Shown here: positions 23,222 through 30,689 of the stretch, one piece after another
How the letters are laid out: every line of letters begins with the position of its first letter
Numbering within the stretch: position 1 is the stretch's first letter
Source: Fibrobacter sp.
Lineage (GTDB): Bacteria > Fibrobacterota > Fibrobacteria > Fibrobacterales > Fibrobacteraceae
DNA length: 32,486 bases
Direction of reading: 5' to 3'
Assembly: GCA_017642335.1 (NCBI GenBank)
Contig: JAGCPF010000068.1
Span: 1-32,486 of the forward strand
Program-made: the position numbers and the translations under genes
Notes under the pieces: generated by a model
Told to the model about the DNA's origin: nothing
Database searches by the model: none
The model's input: the letters and a program-made list of their open reading frames with translations, nothing else

Positions 23222-24867
23222 TTATTCGCCTCCAGAAGTTGCCTTGCGTGTTCCCGAACGGTCTCGGACTCGCCTCCGAGCATGCGGACCAGTTCCTGAA
23301 CACGTCCCTCATAATCTAGCTCTTTCACGGAGGTAAATGTGCGGCCGTCCTCTTCTTTTTTGCTCACAGCGAGCTGATTTTGCGCACGGCTCGCTACCTG
23401 GTGCAGGTGGGTGATGGTCAGAACCTGGTGGTGCCTGCCCAAATTGCGCAGCGCTTCGCCAATCTTGTTGCCGACTTCTCCGCTGATGCCGGAGTCCACC
23501 TCGTCGAAAATCAGGAGGGGAACACGATCCAGTTCGGCCATGACGCTCTTGATGGCGAGGAGCACGCGGCTGAGTTCGCCGCCGGAGACGGCCTTCTGCA
23601 AGGACTTCTCGCCTTCGCCGGGGTTCGGGGCGAGAAGGAATTCGATCCTGTCGGCACCGGTGGCGCCCAGCGGCTGGGCGGTGACGGAGGTCTTGAACGA
23701 GGCCTTGGGCATGCCGAGTTCGCGGAGGAACCCTTCGACGGCGGTGTCGAACCGCCGAGCCGCTTCGGCACGGCTCTCCGAGAGCCTTGCCGCGCCGCGC
23801 TCCAGCGCGGCATGGGCGCTTTCAGCTTGCTTGGCGAGCTCGTCGAGGTCGGCGTCCAGGTTCTCGAGGCATTCGAGCTCATTCCTGCGCTGTTCGGTAA
23901 GGGCGATGAGACCGGGAACGTCGGTGCGGTATTTCCGCTTGAGTTTCTGTATGAGGGCGATGCGCGCATTCGCCTTGTCGATGTCGGCTTCGCTCATGGT
24001 CCTCGACGGGCTCAGCCGGAGCAGTTCCTTGCAGCAGCATTCAAATGGGTCGAATGATTCTTCGAACGATTGCAACTGGGGCTCGTACTGCGGGAGTTTC
24101 GAGGCGAGCGTGCGTATCTTCGATTGCAGCACGCGCACCTGGTCCAGGACGCCCTTCTCGTTGCCGAGCATGGCCTGGATCTCGTTCAGGTAGCGGCGTT
24201 CGATTTCGCTCTTGCTTGCTGCGCCCACCCTTTCTTCGAGTTCTTCTTCTTCGCCATCCTTGAGTGCCGCCTTCTGCAGTTCGTCGAACTGGAACTTGAG
24301 AAAGTCCTTCTGTGCGGCGAGGTCCTTGGCGCGTTTTTCTGTTTCTTCGATTTTGGATTGGATGCGGTTCCATTCGTCCCAGTGGACCGAGTAATCTTTC
24401 AGCAAGTCCCCGTTACCTGCGTAGTCGTCGAGCATCTGCGCGTGCGTCCGGATGTCGCGGAGCAGGAGCTGTTCGCTCTGGCCGTGCATTTGCACCAGTT
24501 CTTCGCCGAGGCGCTGCAGGTCGGACTGGCTCACGATGTTCCCGTTCACGCGGGCGCGTCCCTTGCCGTTCTCGAGAATCTCCCGGCGGATGATGAGTTC
24601 GTCGTCGGAGTCGATTTCGAGTTCGTCCAGGATTTTTTTGACCTGCGGTTCATTGGAAATGTCGAACAGGGCTTCGACTACGGCCTTGGTTTCTCCGCTA
24701 CGGACAAGCGAAGCTTGTGCCTTGTCTCCGCAGACGAGGCGGAGTGCCTTCAGCAATACGGATTTGCCGGCTCCGGTTTCGCCGGTGATGGCTGTAAAGC
24801 CGTTACGGAACGGGACTTCCGCTTTGGAAATCAGGGTGAATGAGTCTATCGAAAGCTGTTTTAGCAT
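23218..24867 (-). CDS. recN: DNA repair protein RecN
   Basis: RecN is an SMC-like ATPase that acts early in double-strand break repair. The 549 residues have the Walker A GETGAGKS at 29-36, then long coiled-coil arms, the ABC signature SGGELSR near 438 and Walker B LLIFDEVDSGISGE following; THLHQVASRA is the His-switch region. Length is normal. The promoter is visible on the minus strand: TTGACA (24905-24910) and TTTATAG (24880-24886) ahead of the ATG, so recN starts a new transcript although trmB ends only 62 bases upstream. The downstream pgsA-like gene overlaps by four bases. No LexA-type box was recognised. Confidence 0.95.
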   Translation of the reverse strand: MLKQLSIDSFTLISKAEVPFRNGFTAITGETGAGKSVLLKALRLVCGDKAQASLVRSGETKAVVEALFDISNEPQVKKILDELEIDSDDELIIRREILENGKGRARVNGNIVSQSDLQRLGEELVQMHGQSEQLLLRDIRTHAQMLDDYAGNGDLLKDYSVHWDEWNRIQSKIEETEKRAKDLAAQKDFLKFQFDELQKAALKDGEEEELEERVGAASKSEIERRYLNEIQAMLGNEKGVLDQVRVLQSKIRTLASKLPQYEPQLQSFEESFDPFECCCKELLRLSPSRTMSEADIDKANARIALIQKLKRKYRTDVPGLIALTEQRRNELECLENLDADLDELAKQAESAHAALERGAARLSESRAEAARRFDTAVEGFLRELGMPKASFKTSVTAQPLGATGADRIEFLLAPNPGEGEKSLQKAVSGGELSRVLLAIKSVMAELDRVPLLIFDEVDSGISGEVGNKIGEALRNLGRHHQVLTITHLHQVASRAQNQLAVSKKEEDGRTFTSVKELDYEGRVQELVRMLGGESETVREHARQLLEANK

Positions 24868-24929
24868 GGTTATACCAAACTATAAATATTTGGATGTCAG
24901 AATATGTCAACATGGGGCCTGACCCCAAA
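24868..24929 (-). promoter_or_regulatory. recN promoter and small hairpin
   Basis: Minus strand: TGGGG-TCAGG-CCCCA hairpin (24913-24927) directly behind the trmB stop, then the -35-like TTGACA (24905-24910), then TTTATAG (24880-24886) 12 bases before the recN ATG. The distance between TTGACA and the TATAG part is 18 to 20 bases depending on the hexamer chosen, slightly long. The hairpin has no T-run. Confidence 0.55.
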
Positions 24930-25676
24930 TTATTTGAAAAATTCGATAATGCTCCGGTAGATGGGACGGCCTTCCTTCTTGTACTTGCGTTCGAATCCGG
25001 TCTCGATTCCTTCGGTGGGCTCGGCCGTGTTGCGGACGACGACCTTGCAGGTGGGGAAGGCGTCGAAGGTCTCGAGCGCAATCTCGTTGTATTCCTTGTG
25101 GTCGGTGCCCCAGTAGAAAATGCGTTTGCCTGGCTTGAGCACGCGTGCGACTTCTGCCAAGAAGTCGGGGCGCAGGAGCCTGTTCTTGTGGTGCCTTTCC
25201 TTGGGCCAGGGGTCCGGGAAATACATGTGGAACGCATCGACGGTATTGTCCTTGACTGCATCGCGCAAGAAATAGAACACGTCGCCGCGCAACATTGCCG
25301 CGTTGCCCAGCACACCGCGTTTTTTCATGCGTTCGTGTGCGAATGCTGCCCAGGTGTAGTCCCATTCGCTACCCATGATGAAGATGTCCGGGTGCCGCTC
25401 GGCATAGTCCGTTATGAAGTTGCCTTTGCCGCTACCGATTTCCACTTCCACATGGCCATTGCAGTCCGGGAACATGTCGGCCCAGTTGAAGTCCAGTTTG
25501 TGCGGTTGGTTGTCGGGCGTCTTTATCGGCTTGCGGTCACCGTTCGTGCGGAACACATAGTGCCAGATTCCGCTGTCTTTTTCGTCCTGTTTCAGGTCTC
25601 TATAGAATTCCGGAATCACCACCTGTTTTTCGCAGGATTCTTCGGTAAGCTCGTTTGTTTTTTCTTCGTTGTTCAT
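24930..25676 (-). CDS. trmB: tRNA (guanine-N7-)-methyltransferase
   Basis: TrmB puts the 7-methyl group on G46 of tRNA variable loops with S-adenosylmethionine. The 248 residues have the SAM loop VEIGSGKGNF (Gly-rich part at 81-85), DVFYFL near 133, the family signature FPDPWPKERHHKNRL from 153, and TEGIETGFERKYKKEGRPI near the C-terminus. The ATG at 25676 is chosen because it keeps the gene clear of the preceding stop (25696) and has AGG at a workable distance; the frame is open 11 codons further. It follows the RNase Z-like gene by 19 bases, so both tRNA-related genes probably share a transcript. Confidence 0.94.
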   Translation of the reverse strand: MNNEEKTNELTEESCEKQVVIPEFYRDLKQDEKDSGIWHYVFRTNGDRKPIKTPDNQPHKLDFNWADMFPDCNGHVEVEIGSGKGNFITDYAERHPDIFIMGSEWDYTWAAFAHERMKKRGVLGNAAMLRGDVFYFLRDAVKDNTVDAFHMYFPDPWPKERHHKNRLLRPDFLAEVARVLKPGKRIFYWGTDHKEYNEIALETFDAFPTCKVVVRNTAEPTEGIETGFERKYKKEGRPIYRSIIEFFK

Positions 25677-25695
25677 TGTGCGTACCTGTTTCCGC

Positions 25696-26586
25696 CTAGA
25701 TGAGCGCAACCACCTTGTCCGAAAATTGCGCCGGGATTTCTTTGGCGATTCTTTCGCGGATGTGCTTTTCTGCGTACTTCATGGAAAAATGGTTGAGGAT
25801 GATCATGTCGCACTTTACGTCGCTGTCCAGCTTGTTGAGTGCGCGGACGATGTCGGCGATGTGGGTATGCCCCTTCTGGTGTGCCATCTGTTCTTCACCC
25901 GGGTCGAGGAACGTGCATTCGGTGATGAGCACCTTCGACTTGAAAACGTCCTTGTGCTCGAGTAGCGATTCGCCGAGGCAGTCGCCCGTGAAGCTGACCA
26001 GGGGCTCGTACACCTCGCGGGTGATTTCCACTTTCTGCTTACGGAGTTCGATGAGTTCTGCCGGAGTCTTTCCGAGAAATTCGTTCTTGAGTTTTTTCTT
26101 GTAGAAGTAGAGTGTTCCACCCATCGACGGGATGGAATGCTTCACCTCGAAAGATTCTAGCGCAAGATCCTTGCGGTATTCAAGAAAGAACCGCTTGTGG
26201 GCGGATACGGGGACGATTTGCGGATAGCGGAATTTCGCTTCGCTGACACCTTCGAACATGGCTTCCGCCTTGATCCAAGCTTTGGCCCCCTCGTAAATGC
26301 TTTCGGGAACGTAGTAGATGCTGTCGCGTTCGACGCCCATCATCTTGCGTAGGCTGTGGTGACGCATGAGGCAGCGGGCGTGGTCACCGTGGGCGTGTGT
26401 CAGGAACACATGGTTTATCGGGGTGGCGCTGAGCGGGCATTCGCCCATGTCGATACAGAAGTCAAGTTCCGGCATCTGCAGGTACGTGGCCAAGCCGGAT
26501 ATGGAAAAACCGGACAACTTCGAACACGGCGTGTCGATCTTGACCTGCTTCAGTGCGTTGTGTATGTGTCTGTTTTCGGAAGTCAC
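25696..26586 (-). CDS. RNase Z-like metallo-beta-lactamase-fold hydrolase
   Basis: RNase Z removes the 3' trailer of tRNA precursors that lack an encoded CCA. The 296 residues contain the metal motif FLTHAHGDHARCL (His64-x-His66-x-Asp68-His69 region), FTGD near 199, ECTFLDPGEE, HTHI near 241, and LNHFSMKY near 263, an arrangement found in short tRNase Z and relatives. Both tRNA genes here lack CCA, which fits a need for such an enzyme. The start is a GTG at 26586; no ATG lies near. TATTTTTG on the minus strand about 20 bases upstream resembles the TAnnTTTG element. Other MBL-fold hydrolases cannot be ruled out. Confidence 0.75.
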   Translation of the reverse strand: MTSENRHIHNALKQVKIDTPCSKLSGFSISGLATYLQMPELDFCIDMGECPLSATPINHVFLTHAHGDHARCLMRHHSLRKMMGVERDSIYYVPESIYEGAKAWIKAEAMFEGVSEAKFRYPQIVPVSAHKRFFLEYRKDLALESFEVKHSIPSMGGTLYFYKKKLKNEFLGKTPAELIELRKQKVEITREVYEPLVSFTGDCLGESLLEHKDVFKSKVLITECTFLDPGEEQMAHQKGHTHIADIVRALNKLDSDVKCDMIILNHFSMKYAEKHIRERIAKEIPAQFSDKVVALI

Positions 26587-26640
26587 TTTAATACCGGTCG
26601 CAAAAATAGAAAAAAAGCAGTAGGCAGGCGACGTTCATGC

Positions 26641-26668
26641 AAAAAGAAGGCTCCCCAGCAGGGGAGCC
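26641..26668 (-). terminator. terminator after 26693 lipoprotein gene
   Basis: Perfect 8-bp stem GGCTCCCC (26649-26656) with GGGGAGCC (26661-26668), loop AGCA, and TTCTTTTT behind it on the minus strand, 25 bases after the stop codon. Confidence 0.85.
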
Positions 26669-26692
26669 CTCGTCGCAATCTCTTTGCAAGGC

Positions 26693-27292
26693 TTAGCGCT
26701 TGTCGGCTACGTTGTTCTGCAGCAGCATGTCGTAGTCCTCGCAGGTCATGGCCTCGATGTGGTTACCCATGGCCTTGCTCCTGGTCCTTTCGTTGCCGCC
26801 CTTGCGTTCGGGAACGCGGAAGCAGAAGTGGTAGACGTTGCCCTTGTCGGTGGGGATGCCCATCTTGAAGATGCGCAGGCGCTTGTTGCCCTTGCTGTAA
26901 ATCTCGTGATAGTCGTAGGTGTTTATGATTTTCTGGAGGCGCTTGTCCTGGCTGAACTCGAGCTCGTCGACAATCGGACCTTCGAGCGTGAGCGGCAGGG
27001 CGTTCTGGAAGCGGAGCTCCAGGTTGTCCCTCGTCTTGACGATGGAGGTTTCTGCCGGCTTGATCAGGTAGCGCTGCTGCGGGATGTTCTTGTACGCGCG
27101 GTTGTGGACTTTGCGCACGCCGCACATTTCACGCATGTCCGGCTGTGAGACGAAGTCAATGTCGCGGCAAATCGGAGGCATGTTGGTCGGGACTTCGAGG
27201 TCCTCTCCGTTGGATGATCCTGCGCATCCCGATAGCTGGGTCAAGGATACCAGGAGGAAGCTAGCCGTCAGAAAAAATAGTTTACATTTCAT
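26693..27292 (-). CDS. predicted lipoprotein of unknown function
   Basis: I do not recognise the family. The 199-residue product starts with a lipoprotein signal (MKCKLFFLTASFLLVSLTQ) and lipobox LSGC, with Cys23 the lipid-modified residue. The mature part is mixed alpha/beta in look, with three more Cys (near 42, 57 and 153 plus one near 184) that could form disulfides in the periplasm, and a basic ERKGGNERTRSKA stretch near 162-174. It is a single-gene unit: a terminator follows, and the promoter-like TTTATAG stands one base before the ATG, with no ribosome site, so the mRNA may be leaderless. It is divergent from xthA. Confidence 0.8.
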   Translation of the reverse strand: MKCKLFFLTASFLLVSLTQLSGCAGSSNGEDLEVPTNMPPICRDIDFVSQPDMREMCGVRKVHNRAYKNIPQQRYLIKPAETSIVKTRDNLELRFQNALPLTLEGPIVDELEFSQDKRLQKIINTYDYHEIYSKGNKRLRIFKMGIPTDKGNVYHFCFRVPERKGGNERTRSKAMGNHIEAMTCEDYDMLLQNNVADKR

Positions 27293-27475
27293 GCTATAAA
27301 TATAGTCTCTTTAGCGCCAAATTTGATATTTTTTTCTTTTGTTTTTAACTAAAACCCGTTTTTTGTGCCAAGTTCGCGTTTTTTGCCTCGTGAATTTGTA
27401 TTTCGGTGAGCCTATCCGCCGATATGCCGATAAAAAAGCTATCTTTGACAGATAAAAGATGGATTGTGGTTCAAA
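27293..27475. promoter_or_regulatory. divergent promoter region, 26693 lipoprotein and xthA
   Basis: 183 AT-rich bases. Leftward, TATATTTATAG ends one base before the lipoprotein ATG (motif core at 27294-27300). Rightward, TATCTTTG (27440-27447) matches TAnnTTTG about 28 bases before the xthA ATG. No operator-like inverted repeat was found. Confidence 0.5.
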
Positions 27476-28276
27476 ATGAATATCTATAGCTGGAATGTCA
27501 ACGGGATCCGCTCGGCGGTGAAGAAGGGCTTCGAGGACTGGTTCGCAGCGACCCGGCCCGACATCCTGTGCCTTCAGGAAACTCGCGCCGACGTGGACCA
27601 GGTTCCCGAATCCCTGCAGAATCTGGAAGGTTACTATTCCTATTGGAATCCGTGCCGCCGCAAGAAAGGTTATAGCGGGGTTGCCGTCTTTTCGCAGATC
27701 GAACCCGATGCCGTGAACTACGGTTTCGATATCGAGGAGTTCGACGTGGAGGGCAGGGTCATCCAGCTGGTCTTCCCCGACTGGGTCCTTAATTCCATCT
27801 ATTTCCCCAACGGTGGACAGGGCGACGACCGCCTCGACTACAAGCTGCGCTTCTACGACGCCTTCCTGGACAACAGCCGCCAGTGGCTCGAGGACGGCAA
27901 GCATGTGGTGACGGTCGGGGACTACAATACCTGCCACAAGGAAATCGACATCGCGCGTCCCAAGGAGAACGAGAACGTCAGCGGGTTCCTGCCTATCGAG
28001 AGGGCCTGGATGGACAAGTACGTCGAAAGCGGGTTCGTCGATTCGTTCCGCGTGCTGCACCCGGATGCCCGCGACATGTACTCCTGGTGGTCCAACCGCT
28101 TTGGCGCCCGCAGCAGGAACGTGGGATGGCGTCTGGATTACGCCTTTGTTGACGCGGGTCTTGTGCCCAACATCGTGAGTTCGGAAATCCATACGTCTGT
28201 CATGGGGTCCGACCATTGCCCCATCAGCATCGAGCTGGAGCCGCCGTTCACGCCCCAGCCTATCAGTCACGAGTAA
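27476..28276 (+). CDS. xthA: exodeoxyribonuclease III
   Basis: The enzyme cuts DNA at abasic sites and removes 3' blocking groups in base excision repair. The 266 residues begin MNIYSWNVNGIRS and contain LCLQETRA with the metal-binding Glu35, GYSGVAVFS near 65, GDYNTCHKEID near 150, SWWSNRFGARSRNVGWRLDY (His/Asp-pair region) and the closing GSDHCPI. All catalytic residues expected for the ExoIII/APE1 family are visible. The ATG at 27476 is used; an upstream TTG four codons earlier would only add MWFK-like residues. It converges with the PotD-like gene with 22 bases between. Confidence 0.94.
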   Translation: MNIYSWNVNGIRSAVKKGFEDWFAATRPDILCLQETRADVDQVPESLQNLEGYYSYWNPCRRKKGYSGVAVFSQIEPDAVNYGFDIEEFDVEGRVIQLVFPDWVLNSIYFPNGGQGDDRLDYKLRFYDAFLDNSRQWLEDGKHVVTVGDYNTCHKEIDIARPKENENVSGFLPIERAWMDKYVESGFVDSFRVLHPDARDMYSWWSNRFGARSRNVGWRLDYAFVDAGLVPNIVSSEIHTSVMGSDHCPISIELEPPFTPQPISHE

Positions 28277-28298
28277 CCCTTAATCTTTTTCCCGGCTC

Positions 28299-29363
28299 TT
28301 ATCGGATCTTGACGATCGTCCAGGCCTCGTCAAGCATCATTGCCGCATCGCCCGGATCCTTGAGGAATGTCAACCTGGCGTATGTTTCGCGCGGCGGGTT
28401 GATGACCCGGTTGTTCTTGTAAGTCGAGTCGATGACTCTGAGGCTTGCCTTGTTCGGCGATGCGTAGTTGATGTACTTGGCGAGCTGTGCTCCATTTTCG
28501 GCGTCGAGGATGTAGTTCATGAAGGCGTAGGCCCCGTCGGGGTTGGGCGCCTGGGAACTGAGCGTCATGGCGTCGGCCCACATGAACGAGCCTTCCTTCG
28601 GTATGGCGAATTGCAGTGTCGAGTCTTCGTCTATGGCGGCCTGGGCGTCGCCGTTGAATACGATGGCCGCCCAGTTCATGTTGGAAAGCACTTTTTCCTT
28701 GCCGCCCACGGAACCGTCGAACCCGATGAAGTGCGGGTCTTTCTTTACCTTCAGGAGGAGTTCCACGGCCTTGTTGATCTCGTCCTGGTTCGTGCTGTTG
28801 GCGTCAAAGCCCAGTGCGAGGAGCGTAAGGGCCAGCATGGAACGGCTTTCGTTCAAGAGGCTGAAGCTCCCCTTGGTCTGATTCGAATCGAACAGCATGG
28901 AATAGCTTACGCTGTCTGGGTCAATGGTTGTGTCGCGGTAGAGAATGCCTGTCGTTCCCAGGAGGTAGGGGATGGTGTAGGTGTTTGACGGATCGTAGGG
29001 CCTGTTGAGGAACTTCGTCGCGATGTTCTTGCGGTTGGGCACCCTGTTTATGTCGAGGGCCGAAATCAACTTGAGCCGTACCATCTGTTGGATGACGACG
29101 TCGGAGGCGATGATGACATCATACTGGCTTGTTCCCACGGATTGCAGCTTGCCGATCATCTCTTCTTGGGCTTCGTAAAGTTCCAGGTGCAGCTTGTATC
29201 CCGTCTTTTCCTCGAAGTCGTCAATCATGGCCGGGTCGATATACTCGCTGTATATCATCACGGTGACCCCTTTCGGCGCTTGTTCCTGTTCCTGTTTTTG
29301 TTCGTTGCATGCCGTGAAGACCGTGGCAATGAGAAGGGAAAAAGCGAGGAGTATTTGTTTCAT
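28299..29363 (-). CDS. PotD-like polyamine-binding lipoprotein
   Basis: Solute-binding proteins of this type capture spermidine or putrescine for an ABC importer. The 354-residue protein has a lipoprotein signal with lipobox FTAC (Cys19) and a Gln/Glu-rich linker. The mature part shows VMIYSEYIDPAMIDDFEEKTG, the common PotD start, then YDVIIASD near 81, PYLLGTTGILYR near 132-143, and MNWAAIVFNGDAQAA with the conserved binding region. AGGAA lies seven bases before the ATG. No PotABC permease or ATPase gene is adjacent: xthA converges behind it and a DUF4230-like gene lies in front. The ligand is inferred from family similarity. Confidence 0.85.
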   Translation of the reverse strand: MKQILLAFSLLIATVFTACNEQKQEQEQAPKGVTVMIYSEYIDPAMIDDFEEKTGYKLHLELYEAQEEMIGKLQSVGTSQYDVIIASDVVIQQMVRLKLISALDINRVPNRKNIATKFLNRPYDPSNTYTIPYLLGTTGILYRDTTIDPDSVSYSMLFDSNQTKGSFSLLNESRSMLALTLLALGFDANSTNQDEINKAVELLLKVKKDPHFIGFDGSVGGKEKVLSNMNWAAIVFNGDAQAAIDEDSTLQFAIPKEGSFMWADAMTLSSQAPNPDGAYAFMNYILDAENGAQLAKYINYASPNKASLRVIDSTYKNNRVINPPRETYARLTFLKDPGDAAMMLDEAWTIVKIR

Positions 29364-29448
29364 ACGGTCTTTCCTGTTTGATTTTACCTTAATTGTGCTT
29401 TAGCCTGCAGATTCCGACCTTAAAGATAAAATAATATTATTTGACCGT

Positions 29449-30114
29449 TTAGTCCACCTTTATTCTGTAGCCGTCATCCGGGTGGAACCATTTTTTGAAG
29501 AACGGCTTGCCGTTGTCCGCAGTTGGTTCGGCGATGTGGATGACAGACCCGAGGTAGAGCGTTATTATGCTAATCGCGTGCTGCCTGGCGCGCTTCTTGA
29601 GCTCGGAGATGTTTTCCCTCTCGTATTTTTTCTGTTCGGCGATGAAGAACTGCTTGAAGTCCTCGAACTTGATGTCGTTGAGCCAACCGCTCTTTTCCCA
29701 GAAGACCTGGATGCTTTCGAAGTCGATGCTGTGGCTCAGTATCTTTGGCTCGGGGAGGACGATGACGATGGTCCTGGTGACTTGGTCTACGTGAATCTGG
29801 ATGTCCTTCAAGTCGTAGCCCAGTTTGACGTCGCCCTGGTATATCAGCATGAATTCCTTGATGGACTGGTTGATGCGCCAGTTGGGCATGTAGTCCAGGA
29901 GCTTTTTGGCGTCCTGGTAGTTCGCGTTCTTGCGGTAGTGGTGGTGCAGGGTGGCCAGTTCGGAAATTTCCGTTATCTGCTGCGCTACGAAGTCGCTCGT
30001 GATTTTAGGCCCCTTGTTGCCGGAGGATTCCAGCTTATTCATGACGAGAACGGTCGCGACAATCGTTGCGCACACCAGAATGAGGACAAAAACTAGCTTT
30101 ATAGTCGTTTTCAT
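29449..30114 (-). CDS. DUF4230-like membrane-anchored protein
   Basis: The 221 residues begin with one membrane helix (about 5-27), then a soluble, probably periplasmic domain. The sequence ELATLHHHYRK, MLIYQGDVKLGYDLKDIQIHVD and IVIVLPEPKILSHSIDFES follow the pattern I know for DUF4230, whose role is not known. A charged helical stretch near 160-190 and a WFHPDDGYRI end close it. The ATG at 30114 is chosen because it begins a membrane segment and lies two bases after a TTTATAG promoter-like motif; the open frame runs 47 codons further but overlaps the upstream gene. The mRNA may be leaderless. potD lies 85 bases downstream. Confidence 0.75.
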   Translation of the reverse strand: MKTTIKLVFVLILVCATIVATVLVMNKLESSGNKGPKITSDFVAQQITEISELATLHHHYRKNANYQDAKKLLDYMPNWRINQSIKEFMLIYQGDVKLGYDLKDIQIHVDQVTRTIVIVLPEPKILSHSIDFESIQVFWEKSGWLNDIKFEDFKQFFIAEQKKYERENISELKKRARQHAISIITLYLGSVIHIAEPTADNGKPFFKKWFHPDDGYRIKVD

Positions 30115-30158
30115 TGCTATAAATTTACTGAAAAAAAACGAAAAAGGAGAACGGCAAT

Positions 30159-30473
30159 TTACTTCTGGCGCTTGTTCTTGTTTGGATATACGCAAGAAAT
30201 GTAGGTGCGTATGGTGTTTTCCTGCTCGTGAAAAGCCATGTTCTTGATATTGCACAGGTAGTTGGTCTCGGGATAGAGTTGGTCCTTTATGCAGTTCCAG
30301 GGGAACATAAACGGAGGTTTTTCTTTTTTTGCTCCGCTACACTCCAAACCCAGCGCGTAGACCGGTTGCTCGATATCTTCCTTGGTCTCGCCTTTGGAGT
30401 CCAAGTTACTTTCACTTTGTCCTATTCCATGATCTTTATTCAACCCCATCTGATTCCCCAGTTGAATGTTCAT
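30159..30473 (-). CDS. small Cys-containing hypothetical protein
   Basis: Not recognised. From the ATG at 30473 the product has 104 residues with no signal peptide or membrane segment, an Asn/Lys/Glu-rich first half, four Cys in the second half and a basic NKNKRQK end. GGGGAC directly precedes the ATG and TTTATAG stands 22 bases upstream, so expression signals are present. A TTG at 30530 would extend it by 19 residues. Lower coding bias than its neighbours and the AT-rich flank suggest a recent or decaying gene. It reads towards the DUF4230-like gene 44 bases away. Confidence 0.5.
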   Translation of the reverse strand: MNIQLGNQMGLNKDHGIGQSESNLDSKGETKEDIEQPVYALGLECSGAKKEKPPFMFPWNCIKDQLYPETNYLCNIKNMAFHEQENTIRTYISCVYPNKNKRQK

Positions 30474-30641
30474 GTCCCCATTTTTTGTGAACTGTCTATA
30501 AATATCATAAAACGGATGTGATAATTGCAATACCTTTTCGTAATCATTTTTTTAAGAATGCGAATAATACTGTAAAAAAATCTTTTTCAGAAAAAAGTTT
30601 TTATAAAAAACGTCTTAGCTTTCTGTTCCTATTTCACGGAC
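30474..30641. other. AT-rich non-coding stretch
   Basis: 168 bases, much richer in A and T than the rest of the window, with long A- and T-runs. Apart from the TTTATAG motif (minus, 30496-30502) serving the 30159 gene I see no gene or repeat in it. Confidence 0.6.
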
Positions 30642-30667
30642 AAAAAAATGCCCCGTAAGGGGCATTT
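30642..30667 (-). terminator. terminator after outer-membrane protein gene
   Basis: Perfect 8-bp stem AATGCCCC (30647-30654) with GGGGCATT (30659-30666), loop GTAA, followed on the minus strand by a run of T. It lies 23 bases after the stop codon at 30690. Confidence 0.88.
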
Positions 30668-30689
30668 GGAAATGTGGTTGAGGCTTGCT

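Noticed and set aside
29429..29442. AAATAATATTATTT palindrome between potD-like and DUF4230-like genes
   Set aside because: A fully AT palindrome in an AT-rich gap is easily due to chance; no second copy or promoter overlap was found.
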